The position numbers and the translations under genes are program-made. This document shows, piece after piece, positions 1 to 7,737 of a stretch of 64,000 nt of DNA. Where the stretch lies: positions 5,704,001 through 5,768,000 of the forward strand of contig NZ_CP035758.1 of the NCBI RefSeq assembly GCF_004208415.1. The letters run 5' to 3'. Each line of letters opens with the position of its first letter. The stretch's first letter is position 1. Under the pieces are notes generated by a model. It was not told the origin of the DNA. It made no database searches and saw only the letters and a list, made by a program, of their open reading frames with translations. Origin of the DNA: Ktedonosporobacter rubrisoli (GTDB lineage: Bacteria; Chloroflexota; Ktedonobacteria; Ktedonobacterales; Ktedonobacteraceae).

Positions 1-2
1 AA

Positions 3-1454
3 GATAACCCCCAGGTTCACGATGCTTATCATCTCGACCTGAGCAGTGGAGAACTGAGCCAGGTTGCCAAAAATCCGGGCAATGTGGCAGGCTGGGAGGC
101 CGACGCCCAGCTTAAGATACGCAGCTGCGTCACAACCCATCCCGATGGCTCATTAGAGCTACACGTCCGCGAGAGCGAAGAGAGCGAATGGAAAAAGCTG
201 GTCACCTGGGACCCCAACGATTCCCTCGGCAGCGGTCCGATCGCCTTTACGCTTGATGGCAAGTCTATTTATCTTGAGGACTCGCGCAACGCCAATGCGG
301 GGCGCCTCGTCAAGCTAAATATTGCGAACGACGAGATCACCATCATTGCCGAAGATCCCCAATACGACGTTGGCAATGTCATCATTCATCCCGACACCTA
401 CGAGATCCAGGCCGTCGCCTTCTTCAAAGATCGCGTCGAATGGAGCGTCCTTGACGAGGCGATAGCAGCCGACTTTGCCAGGATCAGGGCCATCCAAAAG
501 GGCGATTTCTCGATTACCAGCCGCGACAATGCTGACAAGACCTGGATCGTCTCCTTCACCATAGACAATGGGCCGGTCCAATATTACTCCTACAATCGCC
601 AGACGCAAAAGGCTGAATTTCTCTTTGATAGCCAGCCAGATCTCAATAACTATACGCTGGCCCAGATGGAGCCCGTTACCTTCACAGCGCGCGACGGATT
701 GACCATCCACGGCTATCTGACTCGGCCAGTAGGCGAGAATCAGAAAAACCTGCCGCTCGTCCTTGACGTCCACGGCGGCCCATGGGCACGCGACACCTGG
801 GGCTATAATCCCGGCGCCCAGTGGTTTGCTAATCGTGGCTATGCCTGCTTGCAGATCAACTTCCGCGGTTCCACCGGCTATGGCAAAGATTTTCTGAACG
901 CCGGCAACAAAGAATGGGGCCGCAACATGCACAACGATCTTGTGGATGGCGTCAAATGGGCCATCGAGCAAGGCATTGCCAATCCGCAAAAAGTTGCCAT
1001 CTTTGGCGGGTCCTATGGGGGCTATGCCGCCCTCGTCGGAGCTACCTTTACTCCCGACCTCTTCTGCTGCGCAGTAGATATCGTCGGGCCCAGCAATCTC
1101 ATCACCCTGATTAAAACTATCCCTCCTTACTGGTCTACCTTCCTGGCCACTTTCCATACCCGCGTCGGGAATCCCGAGACCGAGGAGGAATTCTTAAAAT
1201 CACGTTCGCCGCTATTCAAGGTAGACCAGATCCGCATTCCCATGCTGATCGCCCAGGGAGCCAACGACCCGCGCGTCAAGCAGGCCGAATCCGAGCAAAT
1301 CGTCGCCGCCATGAAAGAAAAGGGCATTGAGCACGAATATATGCTCTTCCCCGACGAAGGTCATGGCTTCGCTAAGCCCGAGAACCGCCTCAAATTCTAC
1401 GCCGCAGCCGAAAAATTCCTTGCCACACACCTTGGCGGCCGTTATGAGGAGTAA
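3..1454 (+). CDS. S9 family peptidase (prolyl oligopeptidase / acylaminoacyl-peptidase type), 5' end missing
   Basis: Serine peptidase of the alpha/beta-hydrolase S9 family, which cleaves short peptides. The reading frame is open from base 3, so the gene enters from outside the window; the GTG at 84 is internal. The visible part holds the end of the N-terminal beta-propeller (up to about base 700) and the complete catalytic domain. The triad can be read: Ser in GGSYGG (codon 1011-1013), Asp in GANDPRV (1266-1268) and His in DEGHGF (1362-1364). The oxyanion segment DVHGGPW is at about 770. prs begins 9 bases downstream and its ribosome site (gaggag) lies in the last codons of this gene, so the two are probably co-transcribed. 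No signal peptide can be judged because the start is outside. The family call is secure, the substrate is not. Confidence 0.93.
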   Translation, partial: DNPQVHDAYHLDLSSGELSQVAKNPGNVAGWEADAQLKIRSCVTTHPDGSLELHVRESEESEWKKLVTWDPNDSLGSGPIAFTLDGKSIYLEDSRNANAGRLVKLNIANDEITIIAEDPQYDVGNVIIHPDTYEIQAVAFFKDRVEWSVLDEAIAADFARIRAIQKGDFSITSRDNADKTWIVSFTIDNGPVQYYSYNRQTQKAEFLFDSQPDLNNYTLAQMEPVTFTARDGLTIHGYLTRPVGENQKNLPLVLDVHGGPWARDTWGYNPGAQWFANRGYACLQINFRGSTGYGKDFLNAGNKEWGRNMHNDLVDGVKWAIEQGIANPQKVAIFGGSYGGYAALVGATFTPDLFCCAVDIVGPSNLITLIKTIPPYWSTFLATFHTRVGNPETEEEFLKSRSPLFKVDQIRIPMLIAQGANDPRVKQAESEQIVAAMKEKGIEHEYMLFPDEGHGFAKPENRLKFYAAAEKFLATHLGGRYEE

Positions 1455-1463
1455 GACAGTCTA

Positions 1464-2408
1464 ATGAACGATGACCCTATCATGGTCTTCGCAGGCAGCG
1501 GTAGCCCCCGGCTTACCGCTCGCATCTGCGAATATCTGCAGATCCCACAAGGCAAAAACGAGACGCTGCGCTTCTCAGATGGAAATACATTTGTGCGTAT
1601 CCTGGAGAATGTTCGTGGGCGGCGCGTCTATGTCGTGCAAACAACGGTATTTCCAGCCAATGACAACTTCATGGAGCTTCTCTTCTGGATCGACGCCCTC
1701 AAGCGCGCCGGAGCTGAATCAGTGACAGTGGTCATCCCTTACTTCAGCTATGCCAAAGGTGATAAAAAGGATGAGCCCCGCGTCTCTATTCGTGCCCGCG
1801 TCTGTGCAGACGCCATCGAAGTGGCCGGCGCCGATCGCGTAGTCACCATGGATCTGCACGCGCCCCAGATTCAGGGCTTTTTCCACAAGCCGGTAGACAA
1901 TCTGTATGCCTTGCCGATCATCGGGGAATGCATCAAGGGCATGCATCTTCAGGACATAGTGATTGTCTCTCCGGATGTTGGTTTCGCCAAGCAGGCACGC
2001 CGCTACGCCTCCTACCTTGGCGCCTCCATAGCCCTGGCTGATAAAGAGCGCACGGGCCATGACGAGAAAGCCGTCATCCTGCAGATCATTGGCGATGTCA
2101 AAGGCAAGACAGCCGTCGTTGTCGACGACTTTACCATCTCAGGCGGCACCCTGGCCGATGTCTCGACCAAGCTCATTGAGCAGGGAGCCAGAGAAGTTTA
2201 CGCCGCCGTCACCCATGGCGTCCTTGCCCAGGGCTCTATCGAGAAGATAGATCGCAGCCCGATCAAACAGCTTTTGATCACCGATACCGTCGAAAATCAG
2301 CCTGTACAGTTCTCTGACAAGATCAAGGTCGTCTCGGTTGCCTCGCTTTTTGCGGAAGCAATCAAGCGTATCCATAACCGTGAGAGTATCAGCGAAATGT
2401 TTAGATAA
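1464..2408 (+). CDS. prs: Ribose-phosphate pyrophosphokinase (PRPP synthase)
   Basis: Makes PRPP from ribose 5-phosphate and ATP for nucleotide, His and Trp synthesis; cytosolic. At 314 residues it has normal family length. Visible family features are the ATP-side segment PYFSYAKGDKKDEPR (92-106), MDLHAPQIQGFF (129-140, catalytic His132) and the PRPP-binding loop VVVDDFTISGGT (218-229). The loop differs from the classical DDMIDTAGT version and is closer to the SGGT form I recall from class II (plant-type) enzymes, which may mean altered phosphate or ADP regulation; that is inference. The start is fixed by the gaggag site 12 bases upstream, inside the previous gene. apt, a PRPP user, is 42 kb away and not linked. 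Confidence 0.95.
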   Translation: MNDDPIMVFAGSGSPRLTARICEYLQIPQGKNETLRFSDGNTFVRILENVRGRRVYVVQTTVFPANDNFMELLFWIDALKRAGAESVTVVIPYFSYAKGDKKDEPRVSIRARVCADAIEVAGADRVVTMDLHAPQIQGFFHKPVDNLYALPIIGECIKGMHLQDIVIVSPDVGFAKQARRYASYLGASIALADKERTGHDEKAVILQIIGDVKGKTAVVVDDFTISGGTLADVSTKLIEQGAREVYAAVTHGVLAQGSIEKIDRSPIKQLLITDTVENQPVQFSDKIKVVSVASLFAEAIKRIHNRESISEMFR

Positions 2409-3040
2409 CAACGATCACTTGGCGTGGGCCAGCTGGCCTTCAAATTAGGAGACTCTGCCCATAATGTAAGTATTTCATGTTCTGCTCCGTTCTTAGATTA
2501 ATAGGCTACTCGACATACCATCATGACACAACTGTATGGATGGTGTATAATGTAGCCGCTGATAGTAGCTTAGCAAAACAAGGAGTTCACAGCCGTCAAG
2601 CGTTTCCGGCTTTTCCTGATGGCCTGGCCGGGAAAGTGCGTCGTAAGCGCCACCTGGATATCAACCAATCTCAGGCCGTGGTCCCGGACACAACACATCT
2701 TGATGAGCGCCAACTCGTGAGAGAATAGAGGAAATGGGATACAGAGCCTTGCGTCCCTGCCGGGCTGGTCGCCCGCCGGCCCGCAGTATATTCGCTCTTT
2801 TCTTCCTTTTCCTCAAATATGGGCCTGGGCATAGCAAAGCTCTTTGGGGCGGGCAGATTACGTTACGGAAAGCGTTCAATAGCAACCTTCAGGTCACTAG
2901 AAGCCAGCCGACTGCGCAAGTCGCTTGAAGCTCTGGGACTTATGGGTCACATAACAGCACAAAAGCAATAGTACACCCATAAGCATGTACAATTAGACAA
3001 GCCTGTTGAGATTCGAGACGCTGCGCAAGCGGCAAGGGGT
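2409..3040. other. Intergenic region without a convincing gene
   Basis: About 630 bases between prs and the IS-type relic. Short open frames occur on both strands, but none has a ribosome site together with a recognisable protein. A GC-rich block lies near 2750-2785. The part next to the relic may be decayed element body, but I could not translate a TnpB fragment from it. Confidence 0.5.
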
Positions 3041-3152
3041 TAAGCGCACCCATGCAAAAACGCACTCCCGTAAAGGGGAGGAAACGAGAGATATTCAAGG
3101 CAAGAGAGGAGGACGGCATTCCTCCCACGCCTGAAGTCGTGGGTATCCTGCC
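3041..3152 (+). mobile_element. Relic right end / reRNA-like scaffold of an IS200/IS605-type (TnpB) element
   Basis: Three neighbouring hairpins lie on the plus strand: CTCCC-gtaaa-GGGGAG (about 3064-3080), GGAGG-acggcatt-CCTCC (3108-3125) and CCCACG-N8-CGTGGG (3124-3143, loop cctgaagt). The order and the loop resemble right ends of TnpB-carrying IS200/IS605 elements, where the 3' hairpins form the guide-RNA scaffold; this is from memory of such elements. No intact tnpB precedes it, so it is a remnant or a minimal derivative. It ends about 12 bases before the kinase start at 3164. Confidence 0.6.
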
Positions 3153-3163
3153 GAAAAAAGATC

Positions 3164-4396
3164 ATGAACGGCGACATGATAGGCCGCATCATCAAAGGTC
3201 GCTATAAACTCATCGATGAACGAGGGAGAGGCAGTTTCGCTACTGTCTACGTCGCCCGCGACTTGGAAAACAATCAGATCTATGCAGTAAAGGTCATGCA
3301 CCTTGAGCTATCGAATGATGGCGAATTACAAGCCCGTTTCCAACGTGAGGCCCACATTCTCCTCAATCTTAGCGATCCTCATATCGTGCGGATCGTAGAC
3401 TATGGTTATGATCATACAATGCATTACATTGTAATGGATTATATCGACGGTCAGAGCTTGAAATATTATATGATCAATGATGGTCCGATGGAACCATTAC
3501 GCGCGCTGATCTATGCCCGTCAGATTACGGAAGGACTGGACGCAGCATACAAGCAAAGGGTAGTACATCGGGATATTAAACCACAAAATATTCTTATTAA
3601 TAGCAAGGATATGGTAAAGATTACCGACTTCGGCCTGGCCCGCAGCCGGGAAACAGTTACACTTACCCAGTCTAATGTGTTTATGGGCACGGCCTACTAT
3701 ATTTCGCCCGAGCAAGCGGAAAGTGGGCGTTCAGCGGACACCCGCTCTGACCTTTATTCGGTAGCCACGGTCCTGTTTGAGATGTTGACCGGCCGCCCTC
3801 CCTATGAAGGGGATACAGCCGTTGATATCGTCATCAAACATATGAATGACAAGATACCATCGATCTGCCGCCTGCGTCCTGATCTGCCTATGGAGATGGA
3901 CCTTTTCATGCAAAAGTCTTTGGCCAAGTCGCCGGCAGACCGTTACGCGACACCTCAAGAGTTTATCGTAGCGCTTGATCAGTTGCAGGATCGCATTCGG
4001 GCAGTTGCCAAAGTTGAAGCTAATGGTGGGCATGGAGGAGAAAAGAAGCCAGGCAACGGTGCTCCTCCCAAACCGGCTACGCCTCCACAAAAAGATGCCT
4101 GGATCGTGATCCTTTCCAGCGGCCAGTCCATTCCCCTGCAGGCAGAGCTCATGGTGGTGGGCAGACAAGATCCCACCCTGGGCATTTTCCCAGAAATCAG
4201 CCTGGCTGATAAGACGGTTGGACGACGGCACGCCTATCTGCGCAACCAGCATGGTACATATACAGTAGAAGACCTGAATGCGCTGAATAAAACACGTTTG
4301 AATGGAGTGACCTTGACTCCACATGAAGAGCGCGCGCTCAAAGACGGGGACGTGCTGCGCTTTGGTAGTGTCGAGGTACGTTTTGAATTACGATAG
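3164..4396 (+). CDS. Ser/Thr protein kinase with C-terminal FHA domain
   Basis: Hanks-type protein kinase (410 aa), cytosolic, with no membrane segment. Kinase motifs are complete: glycine loop GRGSFATVY (21-29), ATP Lys43, HRDIKPQN (catalytic Asp137) and DFG (Asp155), followed by GTAYYISPEQ. A Pro/Gly/Lys-rich linker (about 290-315) leads to an FHA domain (about 318-410) with GRQDP, the RRHAYL phosphothreonine-pocket segment and a Leu-Asn-Lys-Thr-Arg-Leu-Asn-Gly segment in place of the usual SxNGT/V. A kinase fused to its own phospho-reader suggests autophosphorylation-dependent assembly. The next two genes are an FHA protein and a second kinase on the same strand. The ribosome site is weak (gaaaaaag), and Met5 is an alternative start. 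Confidence 0.93.
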   Translation: MNGDMIGRIIKGRYKLIDERGRGSFATVYVARDLENNQIYAVKVMHLELSNDGELQARFQREAHILLNLSDPHIVRIVDYGYDHTMHYIVMDYIDGQSLKYYMINDGPMEPLRALIYARQITEGLDAAYKQRVVHRDIKPQNILINSKDMVKITDFGLARSRETVTLTQSNVFMGTAYYISPEQAESGRSADTRSDLYSVATVLFEMLTGRPPYEGDTAVDIVIKHMNDKIPSICRLRPDLPMEMDLFMQKSLAKSPADRYATPQEFIVALDQLQDRIRAVAKVEANGGHGGEKKPGNGAPPKPATPPQKDAWIVILSSGQSIPLQAELMVVGRQDPTLGIFPEISLADKTVGRRHAYLRNQHGTYTVEDLNALNKTRLNGVTLTPHEERALKDGDVLRFGSVEVRFELR

Positions 4397-4552
4397 ACAT
4401 GGTATACACGCGGAGTCGCAGTTGTAGGGGTGCCTCTGATGGGTGCCTGATTTAGATTGGGTGGCAGCAGGCTCGTTCCCGCAGTTTTTTGCCTAGCTCG
4501 ATAACGAGGGAGAGATGATATGCCGCTTCTACGATCAGAGGGGTGAACTGTT

Positions 4553-5731
4553 ATGAAAGGTATCGCTATAGTCATAGCCGCATTACCTGTTCCAACTATG
4601 ATTATTATTGTTGCTGCCATCGTCCTGGCGTTGGTTCTGGCTATCGGCTCTTTCTTGCTTTTCCGTAGCAGCGGGAAAAAGAAGGCTGGCGGCGCGTCAG
4701 CTCCAGCCGGTGGAAGCGATTGGCAGCCACAGGCGCAAGGTGCCGGGGCCTGGAATGCTCAGGGCGCAGCGCCACAAGCCGGGGGTTGGGGTCAGCAGCA
4801 GCCACAACAAGCCGGCTGGGGCCAGCAACCCCAGGCACAGCAACAAGCCGGTTGGGGTCAGCAACCTCAAGCACAGCAGCAAGCTGGTTGGGGTCAGCAA
4901 CAACCGCAACAGGCCGGCTGGGGCCAGCAACCTCAGGCACAGCAACAAGCCGGGGGTTGGGGTCAGCAGCAGCCACAACAGGCCGGCTGGGGCCAGCAAC
5001 CTGCCGAGCAATCTGGCGGCTGGAATCAGCAGCAGCCACAACAAGCCGGTTGGGGCCAGCAGCCCGCCGCAAATGCCGCCCCGCAATCGGGAAATGCCTG
5101 GGGCAGCCAGGGCGCTCAGGGTGGCTGGGACCAGTCCGCAGCTTCCCAGGAGCAATGGGGACAACAACAGGCCTGGAATGCTCAGGGACAAGGCCAGCAA
5201 GCGCCAACAGCCTATGCAGGGGGTAGCGGCTCCGGACAAGCCTGGGGCCAGCAATCCTATGGAGGACAGCAGCCCGAAGCCTGGGGTCAGGCCCCAGCCG
5301 CCGCGCAAGCTCCCTCCTCTGGTGGACTTGGGGCAGGTGGCTGGCAGCAAGGTGGAGGATATGCCCAGGGCAATCCTGTTGATAGCGACAAGACGATCTT
5401 GCGCCCGGGTAGTCAACAAAGCGGCGGCATGACAGGAATCGTACGCGTCGAAGAAGGGAAAGAACCAGGACGCATCTATGAAGTCCGTAAGGACTCGTTG
5501 AGCATCGGGCGCAGCCGGGAGAGCGATATCTTCCTTGAAGATCTAGCCGTTTCGCGCCTCCATGCATCTATTGTCAATATGGGCAACGGCAATTTCGCCC
5601 TCAAAGACGAAGGTAGCGCTAATGGCACGAAGGTTAACGGGCAATTAGTGAACAAGTATCAGACCTATCCTCTACAAGAGGGTGATCGTATTCAGCTCGG
5701 CCAAACAGTGCTTGTCTTTGCCAGGCGATAA
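4553..5731 (+). CDS. Membrane-anchored FHA protein with Gln/Gly/Trp low-complexity repeat region
   Basis: 392 residues. It begins with one strong membrane segment (about 13-38) followed by RSSGKKK, which places the rest in the cytosol. Residues of about 45-290 form a low-complexity region dominated by Q, G, A, W and P, with repeats of the type QAGWGQQPQAQQ. A typical FHA domain closes the protein (about 300-392; IGRSRESD, VSRLHASI, SANGTKVNG), with the phosphothreonine-binding Arg, Ser, His and Asn in place. Flanked by two Ser/Thr kinases, it is a likely docking partner for a phosphorylated kinase at the membrane (inference). The repeat region resembles aromatic/Gln-rich domains that self-associate. 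The repeat DNA is open in several other frames, which are artefacts of repetition. Confidence 0.9.
   Translation: MKGIAIVIAALPVPTMIIIVAAIVLALVLAIGSFLLFRSSGKKKAGGASAPAGGSDWQPQAQGAGAWNAQGAAPQAGGWGQQQPQQAGWGQQPQAQQQAGWGQQPQAQQQAGWGQQQPQQAGWGQQPQAQQQAGGWGQQQPQQAGWGQQPAEQSGGWNQQQPQQAGWGQQPAANAAPQSGNAWGSQGAQGGWDQSAASQEQWGQQQAWNAQGQGQQAPTAYAGGSGSGQAWGQQSYGGQQPEAWGQAPAAAQAPSSGGLGAGGWQQGGGYAQGNPVDSDKTILRPGSQQSGGMTGIVRVEEGKEPGRIYEVRKDSLSIGRSRESDIFLEDLAVSRLHASIVNMGNGNFALKDEGSANGTKVNGQLVNKYQTYPLQEGDRIQLGQTVLVFARR
4808..5070 (+). repeat. Tandem 30-36 bp coding repeat (QAGWGQQPQAQQ unit)
   Basis: About seven imperfect units of 30, 33 or 36 bp starting CARGCYGGYTGGGG, differing by in-frame insertions or losses and by silent changes. 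All length changes are multiples of three, so the array is kept in frame. Confidence 0.85.
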
Positions 5732-5880
5732 TGATGGCGTTCATAGATGCATGCAGCATCTCTTGCAAGGCAGCCATCTAGAGAGGGAAAAGTGCCACGC
5801 AGGCAGTACCTGAGTGTTTTTTTCTATGCGGCAGGGCTTAGAATACGCGCTAAGTGCAGCATACGTGGCTCTACTATACA

Positions 5881-6969
5881 ATGCAGCAAGACGATCTGAT
5901 CGGAACATCGCTCGGTAACTATCGCGTCCTTTCGACACTCGGCCAAGGCGGGATGGCCCGCGTCTATAAGGCCTACCAGGAAAGCCTTGACCGTGAGGTC
6001 GCCATAAAAGTCCTTCCGCCCTGGTACGCGTCGGACCGCAACTTTGTCGAGCGTTTTAACCTGGAAGCCAGATTAGTAGCACGGCTCTCACATCCGAATA
6101 TTGTAACCGTCCATGATGCCAGCGAACAGAATGGCCACCTGTATATCGTTATGCAATTCGTAGATGGTGGAACTCTCAAAAATCGCCTTGACCGTTTGCA
6201 CTATGAGAATAAGGTGATGGACCTCACGGAGGCGATCCCCGTCTTTTCCCAACTAGCCAGTGCATTGACGTATGCGCATGAACAAGGGATTATTCATCGT
6301 GACATCAAGCCGGTCAATGTGCTTTTGGATCGTTCCGGGCGTCCCATTCTCTCGGACTTTGGGATAGCCAAAGTCCTTGCCAGTACCCATGACCAGTTAA
6401 CTCGTCCAGGGGCAGGAGTAGGCACTCCTGAATATATGTCGCCAGAACAATGCCAGGGAGGAGCAGTCGATGGCCGCGCAGATATCTATGCACTTGGCGT
6501 CATGCTCTTTGAGGCGCTCACCGGGCGCACACCGTTCCTGGGTGATAACTATCCTGCCCTGGCCCATAGTCATATCTATGAGATGCCTCCACGGCCGCGC
6601 GCGCTTAATCCGGCTATTCATCCCGCGATCGAACACGTGATTTTGAAAGCCTTGATGAAAAATCCACAGAATCGCTATCAGCGCGCCAGCGACATGGCCG
6701 AAGCGCTCAAGCAAGCTCAGGCGAACACTGCTCCCCCGGTTAGCTATTATAACTTGCCGGGGTCCTCGATCTTCAATCGTCCCAAACCACCCATGGTCAA
6801 TAGCCAGCTCTATGCTCGCTATACCTGCTTCAACTGCCAGCATCCCAATAAGCCCCAGATGCGCTTTTGCACACGTTGCGGCTATCCCATGAATCAATGT
6901 GCAGCTTGCGGAAACCACAATCCCGCAAACAACCGCTTTTGCACACAGTGTGGACAGCCACTCAAATGA
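5881..6969 (+). CDS. Ser/Thr protein kinase with two C-terminal zinc ribbons
   Basis: Hanks-type kinase of 362 aa. It shows the loop GQGGMARVY (21-29), ATP Lys43, HRDIKPVN, a DFG motif (SDFGIAK) and GTPEYMSPEQ, all intact. After the kinase domain (to about 285) and a Pro-rich linker come two CxxC-CxxC zinc ribbons: CFNCQHPN...FCTRCG and CAACGNHN...FCTQCGQ, ending the protein. There is no membrane segment. The frame is open from a GTG at 5854, but ATG 5881 gives the usual start just before the kinase fold; no clear ribosome site is visible at either. It is the third gene of the kinase/FHA cluster. Zinc ribbons recur on membrane proteins at 10180, 11461 and 49892 and on mscL, so they may be a shared interaction module (inference). 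Confidence 0.92.
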   Translation: MQQDDLIGTSLGNYRVLSTLGQGGMARVYKAYQESLDREVAIKVLPPWYASDRNFVERFNLEARLVARLSHPNIVTVHDASEQNGHLYIVMQFVDGGTLKNRLDRLHYENKVMDLTEAIPVFSQLASALTYAHEQGIIHRDIKPVNVLLDRSGRPILSDFGIAKVLASTHDQLTRPGAGVGTPEYMSPEQCQGGAVDGRADIYALGVMLFEALTGRTPFLGDNYPALAHSHIYEMPPRPRALNPAIHPAIEHVILKALMKNPQNRYQRASDMAEALKQAQANTAPPVSYYNLPGSSIFNRPKPPMVNSQLYARYTCFNCQHPNKPQMRFCTRCGYPMNQCAACGNHNPANNRFCTQCGQPLK

Positions 6970-7065
6970 GTAAGCGGGATTCTGGTTTTCTCGACTCTGC
7001 TCCCAATAGAAGCACAAGCGCAGATAGTTCGGTAGCGCACCTCGTTACAAATCTAGTAGCTTCGC

Positions 7066-7548
7066 TCAGTAGACAAATTCATCCCGCTGAGTAGCCTGTA
7101 ATCGCTCCAATACCTTACGCTGCTCGTCCATCCGCTTATGTTGCAACATCAGGCGCTGTTCCGCATTTAACGACAAAATAGCACGTACACGCTCTACAAT
7201 CATACTGGGTTGGGTCGGCTTTGTCATATACTCTATCGCCCCCTCCTCAAAACCTTGCATCTGCTCTGTCAGATGCACAAGCGCGCTGAGTACCAGAACA
7301 GGAGGCTGCGGTGATAGAGGATTAGCCCGCAACCAGTGCAGTACATCCCAACCCGAAACGGGACGCATGATCAGATCGAGGATGATTAAATGAGGCTTAA
7401 ACTCAGAAATAACAGCGATGGCCTCCTGGCCATCCGAGGCCTGCCGAACCTCAAAATCGTTGTGTTCTAAAAAGAAGCAAATCACCTGTTGAATCGCAGG
7501 GTCATCCTCAACCACAAGAATTCTTGCAAGCTTAGAAGTTTCTTCCAT
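7066..7548 (-). CDS. Single-domain response regulator (CheY-like receiver)
   Basis: 160 aa. The receiver domain fills residues 8-128, with acidic pocket Asp15/Asp16, phospho-acceptor Asp58 (LIILDL) and Lys110 (TKP). About 30 charged helical residues follow, but there is no DNA-binding or enzymatic output domain, so it should act by protein contact. The GAGGTG ribosome site sits 6 bases before ATG. It lies 190 bases downstream of the sensor kinase gene on the same strand, and the two are probably partners. Confidence 0.93.
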   Translation of the reverse strand: MEETSKLARILVVEDDPAIQQVICFFLEHNDFEVRQASDGQEAIAVISEFKPHLIILDLIMRPVSGWDVLHWLRANPLSPQPPVLVLSALVHLTEQMQGFEEGAIEYMTKPTQPSMIVERVRAILSLNAEQRLMLQHKRMDEQRKVLERLQATQRDEFVY

Positions 7549-7737
7549 GATTGCACCTCTACTAATCCACCTGTATACAAATATATATTATATCCTAATT
7601 ATCAGGATTTTAAAAATTATGCGGTAATTTTGGCCAGAGCTTTCCAGTGCTTGTTTGTGCACGGCAGAGCTGTGGCGCGGGAGGGAAAAATAGGGTGGCG
7701 AAGTGGCAAGAAGTGCTCAAACGCTCCTGCCTGAGCT

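Noticed and set aside
315..1157. Long minus-strand frame across the S9 peptidase gene
   Set aside because: It lies wholly inside a gene with a full catalytic triad on the plus strand, and its translation shows no domain.
2477..2728. 83-codon plus-strand frame after prs
   Set aside because: No ribosome site and no recognisable protein; the start codon is not favourable.
4608..5567. Long frames on both strands over the repeat protein
   Set aside because: They follow from the periodic, stop-poor repeat DNA and give Ser/Arg/Pro-rich nonsense.
5840..5881. Leaderless start for the kinase at 5881
   Set aside because: The TACTAT-like box is only three bases before ATG, too close for a normal start of transcription.
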